Shown: positions 18,543 to 26,933 of the stretch, one piece after another
Numbering within the stretch: position 1 is the first letter of the stretch
Layout: the number at the start of each line of letters is the position of its first letter
Assembly (NCBI GenBank): GCA_023336205.1
Contig: JALQCR010000019.1
Location: forward strand, 62,001-126,000
DNA: 64,000 nt
Origin: Pseudanabaena sp. Salubria-1
GTDB taxonomy: Bacteria; Cyanobacteriota; Cyanobacteriia; Pseudanabaenales; Pseudanabaenaceae
Direction: 5' to 3'
Translations under genes and position numbers: made by a program
Notes under the pieces: generated by a model
The model's database searches: none
Told to the model about the DNA's origin: nothing
The model's input: the letters and a program-made list of their open reading frames with translations, nothing else

Positions 18543-19274
18543 ATGACTGACATAAAATTAGTCGTATTTGATATGGCTGGGACGACCGTCAAAGACGATC
18601 GCGAAGTAGAAGAATGCTTTATGCAAGCTGCGGCTAAAACTGGGCTAGAGGCTCAGACCGATAGAGTTATTGCAATGATGGGAATTTCTAAAAAGGTGGT
18701 TTTTCAGACTCTGTGGGCAGAACAGATCGACAAAGAAGATCCCAGCTACATTTCTAAAGTAGAAACTTCCTTTATCGAGTTTAAACAAATTTTGGAAGAT
18801 CATTATCGTACTCAACCTGTTGAGCCGACTGAGGGATGCTTAGAGTTGTTTGAATGGCTGCGATCGCATCAAATTAAAATTGCTCTGACCACAGGCTTTT
18901 ATCGCGAAGTGACAGATATTATTCTCAGTCGTCTCGGTTGGGATAAGGGACTCGATTCTGATTATGTTGGCTCTGATAACTCTTTGATTCAAGCCTCGAT
19001 CACTCCATCGGAGATTTATAACCAAGAAGGTCGCCCAGCCCCCTATATGATTCAAAAGGCTATGTATCAGTTGGCGATCGCTAATCCACAACAAGTAATT
19101 TGTATTGGTGATACTCCTTCCGATCTTTTGGCAGGTCACAATGCAAATTGCCTTTATACTTTTGGAGTCACAAATGGCACTCATACCAACGAGCAATTAG
19201 CCATTTATCCCAATGATGGCTTAGTTGTATCCCTATCTGAATTCCAAAATAAATTATCCAGCTTAATCTCCTAA
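18543..19274 (+). CDS. PhnX-like HAD hydrolase (phosphonatase-like)
   Basis: This 243-residue HAD-superfamily enzyme begins VVFDMAGTTV, where the first Asp is the nucleophile and the second position is Ala as in phosphonoacetaldehyde hydrolase (PhnX). A lysine in MMGISKKVVF lies where PhnX has its Schiff-base Lys, and ICIGDTPSDLLAG supplies the metal-binding Asp pair. It fits the phosphonatase-like family (TIGR03351), whose substrate is less certain than that of true PhnX. ATG at 18543 is chosen because GGAAAAGG precedes it and homology starts there; an upstream in-frame ATG at 18492 adds 17 unlikely residues. Nine bases separate it from the FAD oxidoreductase gene. Confidence 0.86.
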   Translation: MTDIKLVVFDMAGTTVKDDREVEECFMQAAAKTGLEAQTDRVIAMMGISKKVVFQTLWAEQIDKEDPSYISKVETSFIEFKQILEDHYRTQPVEPTEGCLELFEWLRSHQIKIALTTGFYREVTDIILSRLGWDKGLDSDYVGSDNSLIQASITPSEIYNQEGRPAPYMIQKAMYQLAIANPQQVICIGDTPSDLLAGHNANCLYTFGVTNGTHTNEQLAIYPNDGLVVSLSEFQNKLSSLIS

Positions 19275-19282
19275 AATCATTT

Positions 19283-20413
19283 ATGAGTCAGACAAATCAT
19301 ACAGAAATTGCAATCGTCGGTGCAGGCATCGTAGGACTTGCCCATGCTCTAGCCGCCGCCAAACGCGGTTACAAAGTAACAGTATTTGAAAGGAATCTTG
19401 AGGCTGTTGGCGCTTCGATCCGTAATTTTGGGATGGTTTGGCCAGTAGGTCAACCAAATGGGAAATTACGCGATCGCGCCTTCAAGTCTAGAGAAATCTG
19501 GCTTGAAGTTGTCGAGAAAGCAGGACTATATCACGATCCCAGTGGCTCTCTGTTGCTTGCTTATCGTCAAGATGAACTGGACGTACTTGAGGAATTCATG
19601 GCAACCAATGAAGGCGTTGACACGATCGCTTTGTTAAATGCCGAAGCTGTTGCTAAAAAGAGTGAAGCTGCCATCACTGAAGGATTACTAGGCGCTTTAT
19701 GGAGCAGCACTGAAGTAACCGTCGATCCGAGGGAGGTAATCCAAAAATTGCCAGCATTTTTAGCTAGTAATTATCCAATTGAATTTCAATTTGGCAAAGT
19801 CGTCAATGCGATCGCTTATCCCAAACTGCAAGTGGGCAATGAGTTTTGGACTGCCGATCGCATTTTTGTTTGTAGCGGTGCAGATTTTGAAACCCTTTAC
19901 CCAGAGATTTATGCAGAGAGCAATATCACTAAAGTAAAGCTGCAAATGATGCGAACCGTGTCTCAACCTGCAAATTGGCGATTAGGACCCTCACTTTATG
20001 CAGGGCTGACACTAACTCACTATGGTTCTTTCAGTCATTGCCAAACCCTAGACGCTTTGAAGAAAAGAATTGAACTAGAAACTCCACATTTCCCAGAATG
20101 GGGAATTCATGTGATGGTTTCACAAAATGGCTTAGGTGAATTGATTCTCGGAGATTCCCATGAATATGGATTGACTCCCGATCCCTTCGATCGCGCCGAA
20201 ATTAATAACTATGTTCTCGATTATTTGCAAACATTTGCAAAATTCCCAGAACTCAAGATTTCCGCAACATGGCATGGGGTCTATGCAAAGCTTGCTGGAA
20301 AAACAGAGTTTATTGCCGATCCAGAAGCCAACGTCACCATCGTTAACGGACTTAGTGGAGCAGGAATGACTCTATCCTTTGGCTTAGCCGAAGAAAATAT
20401 TTCTTCGCTTTAG
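19283..20413 (+). CDS. FAD-dependent oxidoreductase, phosphonate-associated (TIGR03364/HpnW-like)
   Basis: This 376-residue DAO-fold flavoenzyme has the Rossmann motif VGAGIVGLAHALAAAKRG at residue 11 and a C-terminal second FAD contact (NGLSGAGMTLSFGLAE). GASIRNFGMVWPVGQP near residue 45 is a hallmark of the group regularly found beside phosphonate genes. By analogy with amine-oxidising relatives it may oxidise an amino or N-methylamino phosphonate to the aldehyde that the PhnX-like enzyme would cleave (inference). It lies 8 bases after the hydrolase and 12 before the AllA-like gene, so all three are surely co-transcribed. Confidence 0.85.
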   Translation: MSQTNHTEIAIVGAGIVGLAHALAAAKRGYKVTVFERNLEAVGASIRNFGMVWPVGQPNGKLRDRAFKSREIWLEVVEKAGLYHDPSGSLLLAYRQDELDVLEEFMATNEGVDTIALLNAEAVAKKSEAAITEGLLGALWSSTEVTVDPREVIQKLPAFLASNYPIEFQFGKVVNAIAYPKLQVGNEFWTADRIFVCSGADFETLYPEIYAESNITKVKLQMMRTVSQPANWRLGPSLYAGLTLTHYGSFSHCQTLDALKKRIELETPHFPEWGIHVMVSQNGLGELILGDSHEYGLTPDPFDRAEINNYVLDYLQTFAKFPELKISATWHGVYAKLAGKTEFIADPEANVTIVNGLSGAGMTLSFGLAEENISSL

Positions 20414-20425
20414 GGACAGATCTTT

Positions 20426-21064
20426 ATGACCGTAGACTATCTCAATCCTAATATTCCTAGAGATCTCAGGCATGTTGCCATGCCTGTAGTTGATGCAACC
20501 GACGCACATCTAGAAGGATATGGATACTTAGTAAATGATCCAGATAAAATTCAGGTGGAAATCGTGCGCTGGCGATCGCAAGGTTGGCGAACCGTCGATC
20601 CCGATAGTGGCGACGGTGGCGGAACTACGGAAGGTGTGTTTTTAAGCGAATGGAAAGGACAGATTCTCTTTGGGCATAACGAAGCGGTAGACGGTCATTA
20701 CATTTTGGCTTATGCGAACGAACCATGCTTAGCTGATGTGGCAAGCGATCGCCCACTAGAAAAAATGCTCCTATGGCACGCTAATTATCATCCCGATGGC
20801 GGACAGCTATTTTTTCCTCTCGACAAGAATCCCTTCTTTGTGCCGTTAGCATTAGCAGGAGATGATGTTAAGCCTGAAGATTTTGTTTGCTTTCGGTTTG
20901 ATGGCAGTTGTGGCTTGTATATCCATCCCAATGTATGGCATGAAGGTGTATTTCCCAGATCTGGGAAACAACGTTTTTTTGACAAACAGGGTGCGGTTCA
21001 CGCTCGTGTTTCTATTGATTTTGCGCGAGAATTTAATTGTTTACTTGAGGCTGAGTTCAAATAA
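20426..21064 (+). CDS. AllA (ureidoglycolate lyase)-fold protein in phosphonate operon
   Basis: This 212-residue protein resembles ureidoglycolate lyase. GGQLFFPLDKNPFFVPLALAGDD (split here) corresponds to the GTQAFIP ... VVVALGDD strand region of E. coli AllA, and IHPNVWHEGVFP corresponds to YHRNVWHHPLF, with a shared NC near the end (FNCLLEAEF). AllA-fold enzymes eliminate urea from a carbinolamine-type carbon. Nothing else here concerns purine or allantoin breakdown, so its substrate is likely an intermediate of the phosphonate route, perhaps a hemiaminal made by the flavoenzyme (inference). Residues 130-142 with HANYHPDGG differ from AllA. Function is not established. Confidence 0.72.
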   Translation: MTVDYLNPNIPRDLRHVAMPVVDATDAHLEGYGYLVNDPDKIQVEIVRWRSQGWRTVDPDSGDGGGTTEGVFLSEWKGQILFGHNEAVDGHYILAYANEPCLADVASDRPLEKMLLWHANYHPDGGQLFFPLDKNPFFVPLALAGDDVKPEDFVCFRFDGSCGLYIHPNVWHEGVFPRSGKQRFFDKQGAVHARVSIDFAREFNCLLEAEFK

Positions 21065-21091
21065 TAGCGCTCTGAGCTAAAACTAAACCCA

Positions 21092-21138
21092 GAGAGAAGA
21101 TTAAAAGTGCCGCGAAGCGGCACTTTTAATCTTCTCTC
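21092..21138 (+). terminator. Long hairpin after AllA-like gene
   Basis: GAGAGAAGATTAAAAGTGCC pairs perfectly with GGCACTTTTAATCTTCTCTC around a CGAAG-type loop. It could end the hydrolase-oxidoreductase-AllA message, leaving the HD gene to a second promoter, or act as a partial terminator. Confidence 0.68.
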
Positions 21139-21182
21139 AATATTATTTAAAGCCTCAATAGGCTGTAATTAGGAGAAATAGA

Positions 21183-21737
21183 ATGAGACTAGATCTCGAC
21201 GAAATCTTTGATATATTTGCAACTAGAGGTCATGCCCAATATGGCGGCGAACCAATTACCCAGTTAGAACATGGTTTGCAATGCGCTACTCTTGCCAAAG
21301 AACATGCAGCTAGTCCAGAACTAATTACCGCTTGTCTCCTGCATGACCTCGGTCATTTGTTGCATGATCTTGGTGAAAATCCCACCGAGCAGGCGATCGA
21401 CGATCGCCACGAGCATGAAGGGGCAAGATATCTGCAAAAGCTCTTCTCCAAGGCAGTCACTGAGGCGATCGCACTACATGTAGAGGCAAAGCGATATCTT
21501 TGTGCTGTAGATCCTGCATATTATGAAAGCTTGTCAGAAAATTCTAAGAGCAGTTTGCTTTTGCAAGGCGGGGCTTACTCCAAGGAAGAATCATCGATCT
21601 TTATCTTAAAGCCTTACGCTAAAGATGCTGTAAAACTAAGAATCTGGGACGATCTCGCAAAGGTGGAAGGATTGAGAACCCCAGATTTAAACAGTTTTAG
21701 AACTATGGTTGAAAGCTGTATTTTGGATATAGGATAG
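21183..21737 (+). CDS. PhnZ-like HD-domain phosphonate oxygenase (TIGR03276 type)
   Basis: This 184-residue HD protein matches the phosphonate-associated HD group that includes PhnZ, a mixed-valence di-iron oxygenase cleaving (R)-1-hydroxy-2-aminoethylphosphonate to glycine and phosphate. Every key position appears, shifted by four or five from PhnZ numbering: Tyr20, Glu23, His30, His54-Asp55, His58, His76, His99 and Lys103. The motifs are YGGEPITQLEHG, LLHDLGHL and ALHVEAKRY. A ribosome site AGGAG lies upstream. No PhnY hydroxylase gene is in the window. The 3' neighbour is a NUDIX gene broken by an IS. Confidence 0.85.
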   Translation: MRLDLDEIFDIFATRGHAQYGGEPITQLEHGLQCATLAKEHAASPELITACLLHDLGHLLHDLGENPTEQAIDDRHEHEGARYLQKLFSKAVTEAIALHVEAKRYLCAVDPAYYESLSENSKSSLLLQGGAYSKEESSIFILKPYAKDAVKLRIWDDLAKVEGLRTPDLNSFRTMVESCILDIG

Positions 21738-21768
21738 GCAAAGAAAAAGTCTTACTAAATGGCTCAGC

Positions 21769-21955
21769 ATGATGCAACAGACAAGATTGAGAGTAACGGT
21801 CAACGGTCTTTTTGTGGACTTAGATGAGGTTTTATTGATCCACCAAATGACATTGCCAGAGATAGACTGTTGGGATTTACCTGGAGGTGGAATTGAACCG
21901 TCTGAACCCGTTCTAGAAGGACTACGGCGAGAGATCCAAGAAGAAACAGGAATAA
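21769..21955 (+). pseudogene. NUDIX hydrolase, N-terminal part (split by IS4-family element)
   Basis: The frame carries the complete NUDIX box, GGGIEPSEPVLEGLRREI then QEETG, which binds Mg and a diphosphate-linked substrate. At 21956 an IS begins and the frame runs into transposon DNA, stopping at 21978. The rest of the gene resumes at 23214. The two parts join in frame if nothing is removed between 21955 and 23214, but a few residues that normally follow EETG seem missing. Confidence 0.82.
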
Positions 21956-23213
21956 CTGAGATCTTGCACCATTCCTGAAAGAGTTAAGTAGGAATGGGTT
22001 TGAGAATAATTTCAAACCCATGACGAGCAGCAATATCGGCACTAATTTGGAGATACCTAAGAAGTTTCAACCAAAGGACAGAAGGAAATAAAACGGAAAG
22101 TGTCAAATCACAGGTAGCTTTCCAGTCCAAGACAGGAGGACTCGACCATTGATCAATCCAATGGGCCAAAAGATAAGCAAGCAGAGAGAGGATAAGCCAA
22201 CGATAAACACCAAGTTTTGTAGATTGCCCAAAACAATGCAAACCAAAGCGATGTTTGATGGTTTTGAAGAATCCCTCAATCGCCCAACGCTTACGACCTA
22301 ACATCACCAGATAAGCACCAGAATAAGGATGAGAAGAGACAACAAAGCGTAACTCCCGTTTACTATCAGCTCTTTTGAGCCAAAACCAAGAGATCGTCAA
22401 AGGCTGAGTTAGCCCTTCTAGCAAAATTTGTTGTCCACGTTTGCCATGACGATAAAGTTGTTTGACTGTACGGCCATCTTGAAGTTTACGATTGTTGCGT
22501 ACACCGACAACGATGCGCCAAGTCTTGGCGCGGACAGTATTGAAAAACTTCACCGTACTAAACTCAGTATCAGCAAGGACAATCACAGTCTTGCCTTGGG
22601 TTAGTTGCTTGGGTACTGTCCCCAATAACTTACAAGCTAAGTCAGAGGGACTGGGGTATCCTTTGCCGCGCCATACTCTAAAACTCCATGGTACGCGCCA
22701 CTCTCCATAGACCAGATACAGTACAACCAGATGTAGTCCTCGCTTTCCGTTTAGTATTCTCACCCATGGGTCTGGTTCGTTTTGGGTGGGATTGCTCAAA
22801 TGTAAAAACTTGCCGCTTTTTTCTAGGGTAGTCAAGTCTATCAGTATCTTTAATGGCACTTGTTTCGATGGGCGATGCTTGGCGATTTGTCCCAAAATAG
22901 CCTGCCGTGTTGACCGAATTACTGCTCTCGTTGACCAGTTATAGTGATTGAGAAATCGGCTGAGTGCACTCGCTGATTTTATCTGTGTATGTTCTGGATA
23001 AGGATGCCTTTGTGCTTCGAGAAATAGTCCTAGTATTGCATTGAGACTTGCTGTTTGATACACACTTGGCATCAAACACAGAAGACTATACACTAGCCCT
23101 TGGGCGTGCTTAACGATGCTTTCCATGCTCGTTATTTAATTTACTACTACGCCCTTTTTTTCACATTTCTGCTCTTTCTGCAACCCCTTTTCTTGAATGG
23201 TGCAAGATCTCAG
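21956..23213 (-). mobile_element. IS4-family insertion sequence, complete copy 2
   Basis: The 1258-bp element has perfect 19-bp inverted ends CTGAGATCTTGCACCATTC and one transposase gene on the minus strand. It splits a NUDIX gene. Flanks are ATAA on the left and TTAA on the right, so no exact target duplication is seen. The left flank instead equals the right flank (ATAA) of copy 1 at 543. Confidence 0.93.
21984..23126 (-). CDS. IS4-family transposase
   Basis: This 380-residue DDE transposase carries LIDLTTLEK (first Asp), VIVLADTEFS (second Asp) and RKRWAIEGFFKTIKHRFG, whose R-x3-E-x6-K spacing is the IS4-family signature. The gene fills the element and the frame is intact, so it is probably active. 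Its first 152 codons are identical in the partial copy at 1-456, which shows recent movement. Confidence 0.92.
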   Translation of the reverse strand: MESIVKHAQGLVYSLLCLMPSVYQTASLNAILGLFLEAQRHPYPEHTQIKSASALSRFLNHYNWSTRAVIRSTRQAILGQIAKHRPSKQVPLKILIDLTTLEKSGKFLHLSNPTQNEPDPWVRILNGKRGLHLVVLYLVYGEWRVPWSFRVWRGKGYPSPSDLACKLLGTVPKQLTQGKTVIVLADTEFSTVKFFNTVRAKTWRIVVGVRNNRKLQDGRTVKQLYRHGKRGQQILLEGLTQPLTISWFWLKRADSKRELRFVVSSHPYSGAYLVMLGRKRWAIEGFFKTIKHRFGLHCFGQSTKLGVYRWLILSLLAYLLAHWIDQWSSPPVLDWKATCDLTLSVLFPSVLWLKLLRYLQISADIAARHGFEIILKPIPT

Positions 23214-23464
23214 TTAACCAATTATTAGCCGCAACGGATAGTTTTTTCCCTGATCCGCTTATGGAAGGTCGATTACTCCATAATGTTAATATTATTTATC
23301 AATGTTCTGTAAATAGAGCATCTTGTGTTTTGAGTAGCTCCGATCCAGAAGTAGGGGCAAAGGGAATTCAATGGATACCAATCAATTCAATCACTCCTGA
23401 AACTTGTTCGGTACGCTGTTGGCAAGCTATCAAAGCGTTTATTGCTATGACTAAAGGACGTTAG
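23214..23464 (+). pseudogene. NUDIX hydrolase, C-terminal part
   Basis: Starting at the IS boundary, the frame from 23216 reads NQLLAATDSFFPDPLMEGRL and onward through GIQWIPINSIT to a stop at 23464. FFPDP and WIPI segments are typical of the region after the NUDIX box in ADP-ribose-pyrophosphatase-like proteins. The ATG at 23261 is internal and is not expected to be used. Confidence 0.78.
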
Positions 23465-23533
23465 GTGGAACGTATAGCAGTTCACAAAAGTGGCTAAGCC
23501 ACTTTGTGTTTTGGTATTAATCCCCCCTTGCAA

Positions 23534-23696
23534 AGCTACCGTGCGTGTACACACATCTCAGTTTGTGTGTGAAATCAAGGAAATTACCCCACCCTAACCC
23601 TCCCCTTGCAAAGGGGAGGGAACAAGATTTCTGGTCTTCCCCCTTTGCAAGGGGGAATTAAAGGGGGTAAGTCCGACTTGTGTATACACGGTAGCT
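23534..23696. mobile_element. MITE-like element with 6-bp target duplication TTGCAA
   Basis: AGCTACCGTG and CACGGTAGCT ends bound 163 bp, flanked on both sides by TTGCAA (23528-23533, 23697-23702). Internal CTCCCCTTGCAAAGGGGAGG and a GGGGG-rich arm can fold back. It is the complete relative of the elements at 16160 and 18203. The spacer left of it (23465-23527) holds another small palindrome, CACAAAAGTGGCTAAGCCAC and its partner. Confidence 0.8.
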
Positions 23697-23849
23697 TTGC
23701 AAGGGGGAGTTAGAGGGGGAAAAAACCTCTCAAACACGCTCTAAAACGTTAATCCGCGAAACCTTTGCAATTCTGGGGGCATTTTCAGGCAAGATATTAA
23801 ATTGCTGTGGTTGCCATGCAAATAAAAAGCTTAAGGTTTGTCAAGAAAG

Positions 23850-25511
23850 ATGAGTACCCATACCTCTTCAGAAATTTATGATGCGATCGTGGTTGGCTCT
23901 GGAGCCAATGGCGGCGTTGCGGCAAAAGAATTGAGCGAACGCGGTCTCAAAGTCCTAGTCTTAGAGGCAGGTCGCACACCCGATGCCAAGGAAGATCTAG
24001 GGCATCAGGTCAGAGATATGGCAAAGCGCTTTTACAATCTTGCGATTTCTAAGCGACAGTCCTACCAATCAATGCACCCTGGGTACTGGAAAGCAAACCC
24101 TGACTTGTTTATTGATGAAAAAGACAATCCCTATACCACACCACCAGATCAGCCCTTTTTCTGGATTCGCGGTCGTCAGGTGGGCGGCAAAAGCTTAACT
24201 TGGGGCGGAATCACACTGCGGCTATCGGATTATGAATTTAAAGCAGCAAGTCGCGATGGGCATGAACAAGACTGGCCGATCGCCCATGCTGATCTCGCAC
24301 CTTACTACAGTAAATTGGAAAGATTTTTTCAGGTGTATGGTAGCCAAGAAGGTTTAGCCCAACTTCCCGATGGCGATTATCAACCCACTTTACCGCTTAC
24401 TCCCGCCGAACTGCATCTGAAGCAAATCATTGAGAGTCAATGGTCTGACCGTTGCCTCATCCCATCACGGGGCTTTGCTCTGCACCGTCCTACCCCAGAG
24501 CAACCTTGGCCGATGTATTCCAGCCTTGGATCTTCGCTTAAAGCCGCGATCGCAACGGGTAATGTAACTTTGCGATCGGATGCTGTGGTTAGTCATGTCA
24601 TATTTGACCCAGATACGCGCAAAGCCCGTGGTGTGGCATATCGCGATCGCAACAGCAAAACTACCCATGAGGTATTTGCTCGTACCGTTGTCTTATGCGC
24701 TTCTACAATTGAGTCAGTGCGGATTCTTTTACATTCCACCGAGCAATATCAACCTGCGGGATTAATCAACCCTTCAGGAATGCTAGGACACTATCTGATG
24801 GATCATGTATCCACCTCAACTTTCTTTTTCTTGCCCAATATTAAACAACCAAAAACCTTTGACCTTTCGGGATGCGATAGCTTTTTTATTCCTTGTTTTA
24901 GCAATTTAGAATCACAACAGGAGAAATTTCTGCGTGGCTATGGCATCTGGGGAGGGGTACAGCGCTTTGATTTACCAAGTATTGTCCGTAAAGTTGGTTC
25001 GGGTTCCATTGGTTTTCTGATTGCCCATGGCGAAGTTTTACCTCGTTATAAAAATCAAATTCAATTAAGCAATGAAGTCGTTGATATATGGGGAATTCCT
25101 GTGCCCCATATCGAATGTGCTTGGTCAGAAAATGAACATCTAATGCTAGACCATATGCATCGGCAGATTGATGAAATCATTAAGCTTGCTGGCGGTAAGA
25201 ATATGAAGTTAACCGATATGTTCTATGTTCCAATCTTTGCTGATTTTGTTAGTCGCATGGAAGAGAATATGGCTTTTTCCTCTCCTCCAGGTTATTACAT
25301 ACATGAAGTGGGTGGCGCAAGAATGGGAACTTCTCCTACAAATTCAGTGGTGAATGCTAACAACCAAGTATGGGAATCTCCTAATCTTTTTGTTACTGAT
25401 GGAGCTTGCTGGGCATCATCAGGCTGGCAAAGTCCTACTTTGACTGAGATGGCGATCACCGCAAGGGCAGGTGCGTTTATTGCCGAAGGAATGCGTAAAG
25501 GTATTTTTTAA
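23850..25511 (+). CDS. GMC-family oxidoreductase
   Basis: This 553-residue glucose-methanol-choline family flavoenzyme oxidises an alcohol or sugar. It has the N-terminal FAD fold VVGSGANGGVAAKELSERG, the GMC loop RQVGGKSLTWGG near residue 115, and the C-terminal active-site region VTDGACWASSGWQSPTLTE, with EVGGARMGTSP before it. ATG at 23850 is chosen over TTG at 23838 because the duplicated copy at 11594 keeps this ATG and the spacing to it. The substrate is unknown. A strong terminator follows, and the neighbour on the minus strand converges on it. Confidence 0.88.
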   Translation: MSTHTSSEIYDAIVVGSGANGGVAAKELSERGLKVLVLEAGRTPDAKEDLGHQVRDMAKRFYNLAISKRQSYQSMHPGYWKANPDLFIDEKDNPYTTPPDQPFFWIRGRQVGGKSLTWGGITLRLSDYEFKAASRDGHEQDWPIAHADLAPYYSKLERFFQVYGSQEGLAQLPDGDYQPTLPLTPAELHLKQIIESQWSDRCLIPSRGFALHRPTPEQPWPMYSSLGSSLKAAIATGNVTLRSDAVVSHVIFDPDTRKARGVAYRDRNSKTTHEVFARTVVLCASTIESVRILLHSTEQYQPAGLINPSGMLGHYLMDHVSTSTFFFLPNIKQPKTFDLSGCDSFFIPCFSNLESQQEKFLRGYGIWGGVQRFDLPSIVRKVGSGSIGFLIAHGEVLPRYKNQIQLSNEVVDIWGIPVPHIECAWSENEHLMLDHMHRQIDEIIKLAGGKNMKLTDMFYVPIFADFVSRMEENMAFSSPPGYYIHEVGGARMGTSPTNSVVNANNQVWESPNLFVTDGACWASSGWQSPTLTEMAITARAGAFIAEGMRKGIF

Positions 25512-25550
25512 AAAGCATGAGGTGGTACATCGCGCTGCCTCATGCTTTTT
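25510..25550. terminator. Bidirectional terminator
   Basis: AAAAAGCATGAGG and CCTCATGCTTTTT form a perfect stem with A- and T-runs at the two ends. It lies between the converging GMC gene and the gene at 25555-26886 and can serve both. Confidence 0.82.
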
Positions 25551-25554
25551 GGGC

Positions 25555-26886
25555 TTATTTTCGAGCTTGTGAAAAAATTCGATATTTTCTAGTATCAAAA
25601 GCAGAAATATTTGAATCTGAAGTAGAAATATTAGAATCTGATTGAGAGTCATTTTCCTGTGAATTTGACAATTCATATGGATTCATTTTCACAATGTTGT
25701 AGCGAGTTTCTCCAGCATAAATTGCTAGAGCGATATTAAGCATATCGATAAATGCGATCACTGATTTACACTTGGATTCACTATATTGACTATAGTACTT
25801 AATTATGGAAGCTACTCTTAGTTCTAGAAACGGACGAATAGATTCATTAATTAATAAAATCTTTAGGAGTAATACAACTAAATTAATTGGGTTTGTATGA
25901 TGCAGTAAAATATTAAATAGCTCTGTTGGTTGATCGCGATCGCTAATCGTGATTTCGCCAATTAAGTACTTCGTGGTTTTTAAAATCAAGGATATATTAA
26001 CAGGATAATCATCATGGTTTGATTTAAATTCCAACAAGCCATCTTGTAGTTTAGTTTGGACTGTCTCAGATATTTCGACATCAGTAACAGAGAAATCAAG
26101 ATATTTAAGCAAGCTAATTTTGAATTCTTGATAAGATGAATCCTTAGTATTCTCAAGAAAATTAATAGCTAGCTTTTGACAGTTCAATACACTCTTTTTA
26201 GTGAGCATGAGTGTAACAAGATTAATAACGTTATTGCTTAAGCTCGTCGGGTTTGTTTGATGATTTTGTACAGAAGAGTGGTTGCCAACACGTGCAGTAT
26301 ACATAGCCAAATCAAACTTAAACTTGTTTTTCAGCTTTTGGGCTAATAAATTTGCGGCTTGTCTCTGTTCTAGGGGGCTAGCAGGGTTAGTATACTGATA
26401 AGCGAGTAAGTAAGAGGCAAATCGATTTCCCCACTTTTGATCTTGTTTATTATGATCGTCCAGATGCAGCGCAAATAGTTGTAAAGATTGAAAATCTTCA
26501 CTCTGGATAAACATTTGCAACCAAATTCTAATTGTTCTTAATTTAATAGATTTTGGCTTTTTATGAATTGAAGGATGGTTAAAAATATCAATCAATGATT
26601 GAATACTAACTCGATTATTACTAACCGTCCAATTGTTTATGAGAATATAACAGCAACGTCTTAGCGTATAAAAAAACTCTTTTTCATTATATGCTGTCAA
26701 GATTTGATCAAGGGCTTCAGCAATTTCGGGATTATGATCCTCGCTAAAATTTAAGCATAAATTCTTGAAATCTGCTAATACTTCATCTGAGGATTTACGG
26801 CGCACAATTTCCAGAAAGAATTCATAAATTCTTTGTTGCGCTTGTTCAATTCCTTGAGAGTAAATACGATCTGCTGTCCAGAACAT
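25555..26886 (-). CDS. Hypothetical protein, helix-rich, about 443 residues
   Basis: I do not recognise this protein. It begins MFWTADRIYSQGIEQAQQRIYEFF, is A/T-rich in codon use, and appears almost wholly helical with leucine- and isoleucine-rich segments but no signal peptide or clear membrane helix. The C-terminal 40 residues are rich in Ser, Asn and Asp (SQENDSQSDSNISTSDSNIS), probably disordered. A helical-repeat scaffold is possible. It is alone on the minus strand with a long spacer upstream, and shows no frameshift. Confidence 0.65.
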   Translation of the reverse strand: MFWTADRIYSQGIEQAQQRIYEFFLEIVRRKSSDEVLADFKNLCLNFSEDHNPEIAEALDQILTAYNEKEFFYTLRRCCYILINNWTVSNNRVSIQSLIDIFNHPSIHKKPKSIKLRTIRIWLQMFIQSEDFQSLQLFALHLDDHNKQDQKWGNRFASYLLAYQYTNPASPLEQRQAANLLAQKLKNKFKFDLAMYTARVGNHSSVQNHQTNPTSLSNNVINLVTLMLTKKSVLNCQKLAINFLENTKDSSYQEFKISLLKYLDFSVTDVEISETVQTKLQDGLLEFKSNHDDYPVNISLILKTTKYLIGEITISDRDQPTELFNILLHHTNPINLVVLLLKILLINESIRPFLELRVASIIKYYSQYSESKCKSVIAFIDMLNIALAIYAGETRYNIVKMNPYELSNSQENDSQSDSNISTSDSNISAFDTRKYRIFSQARK

Positions 26887-26933
26887 AATGATTTCATTCT
26901 GTGAAGTATTAGCTAGACAATACTTAAAGCTTG

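Noticed and set aside
1..23213. Composite transposon bounded by the two IS4 copies
   Set aside because: The segment holds several unrelated modules and the flanks do not show a joint target duplication. Recombination between copies is possible, but mobilisation as a unit is not supported.
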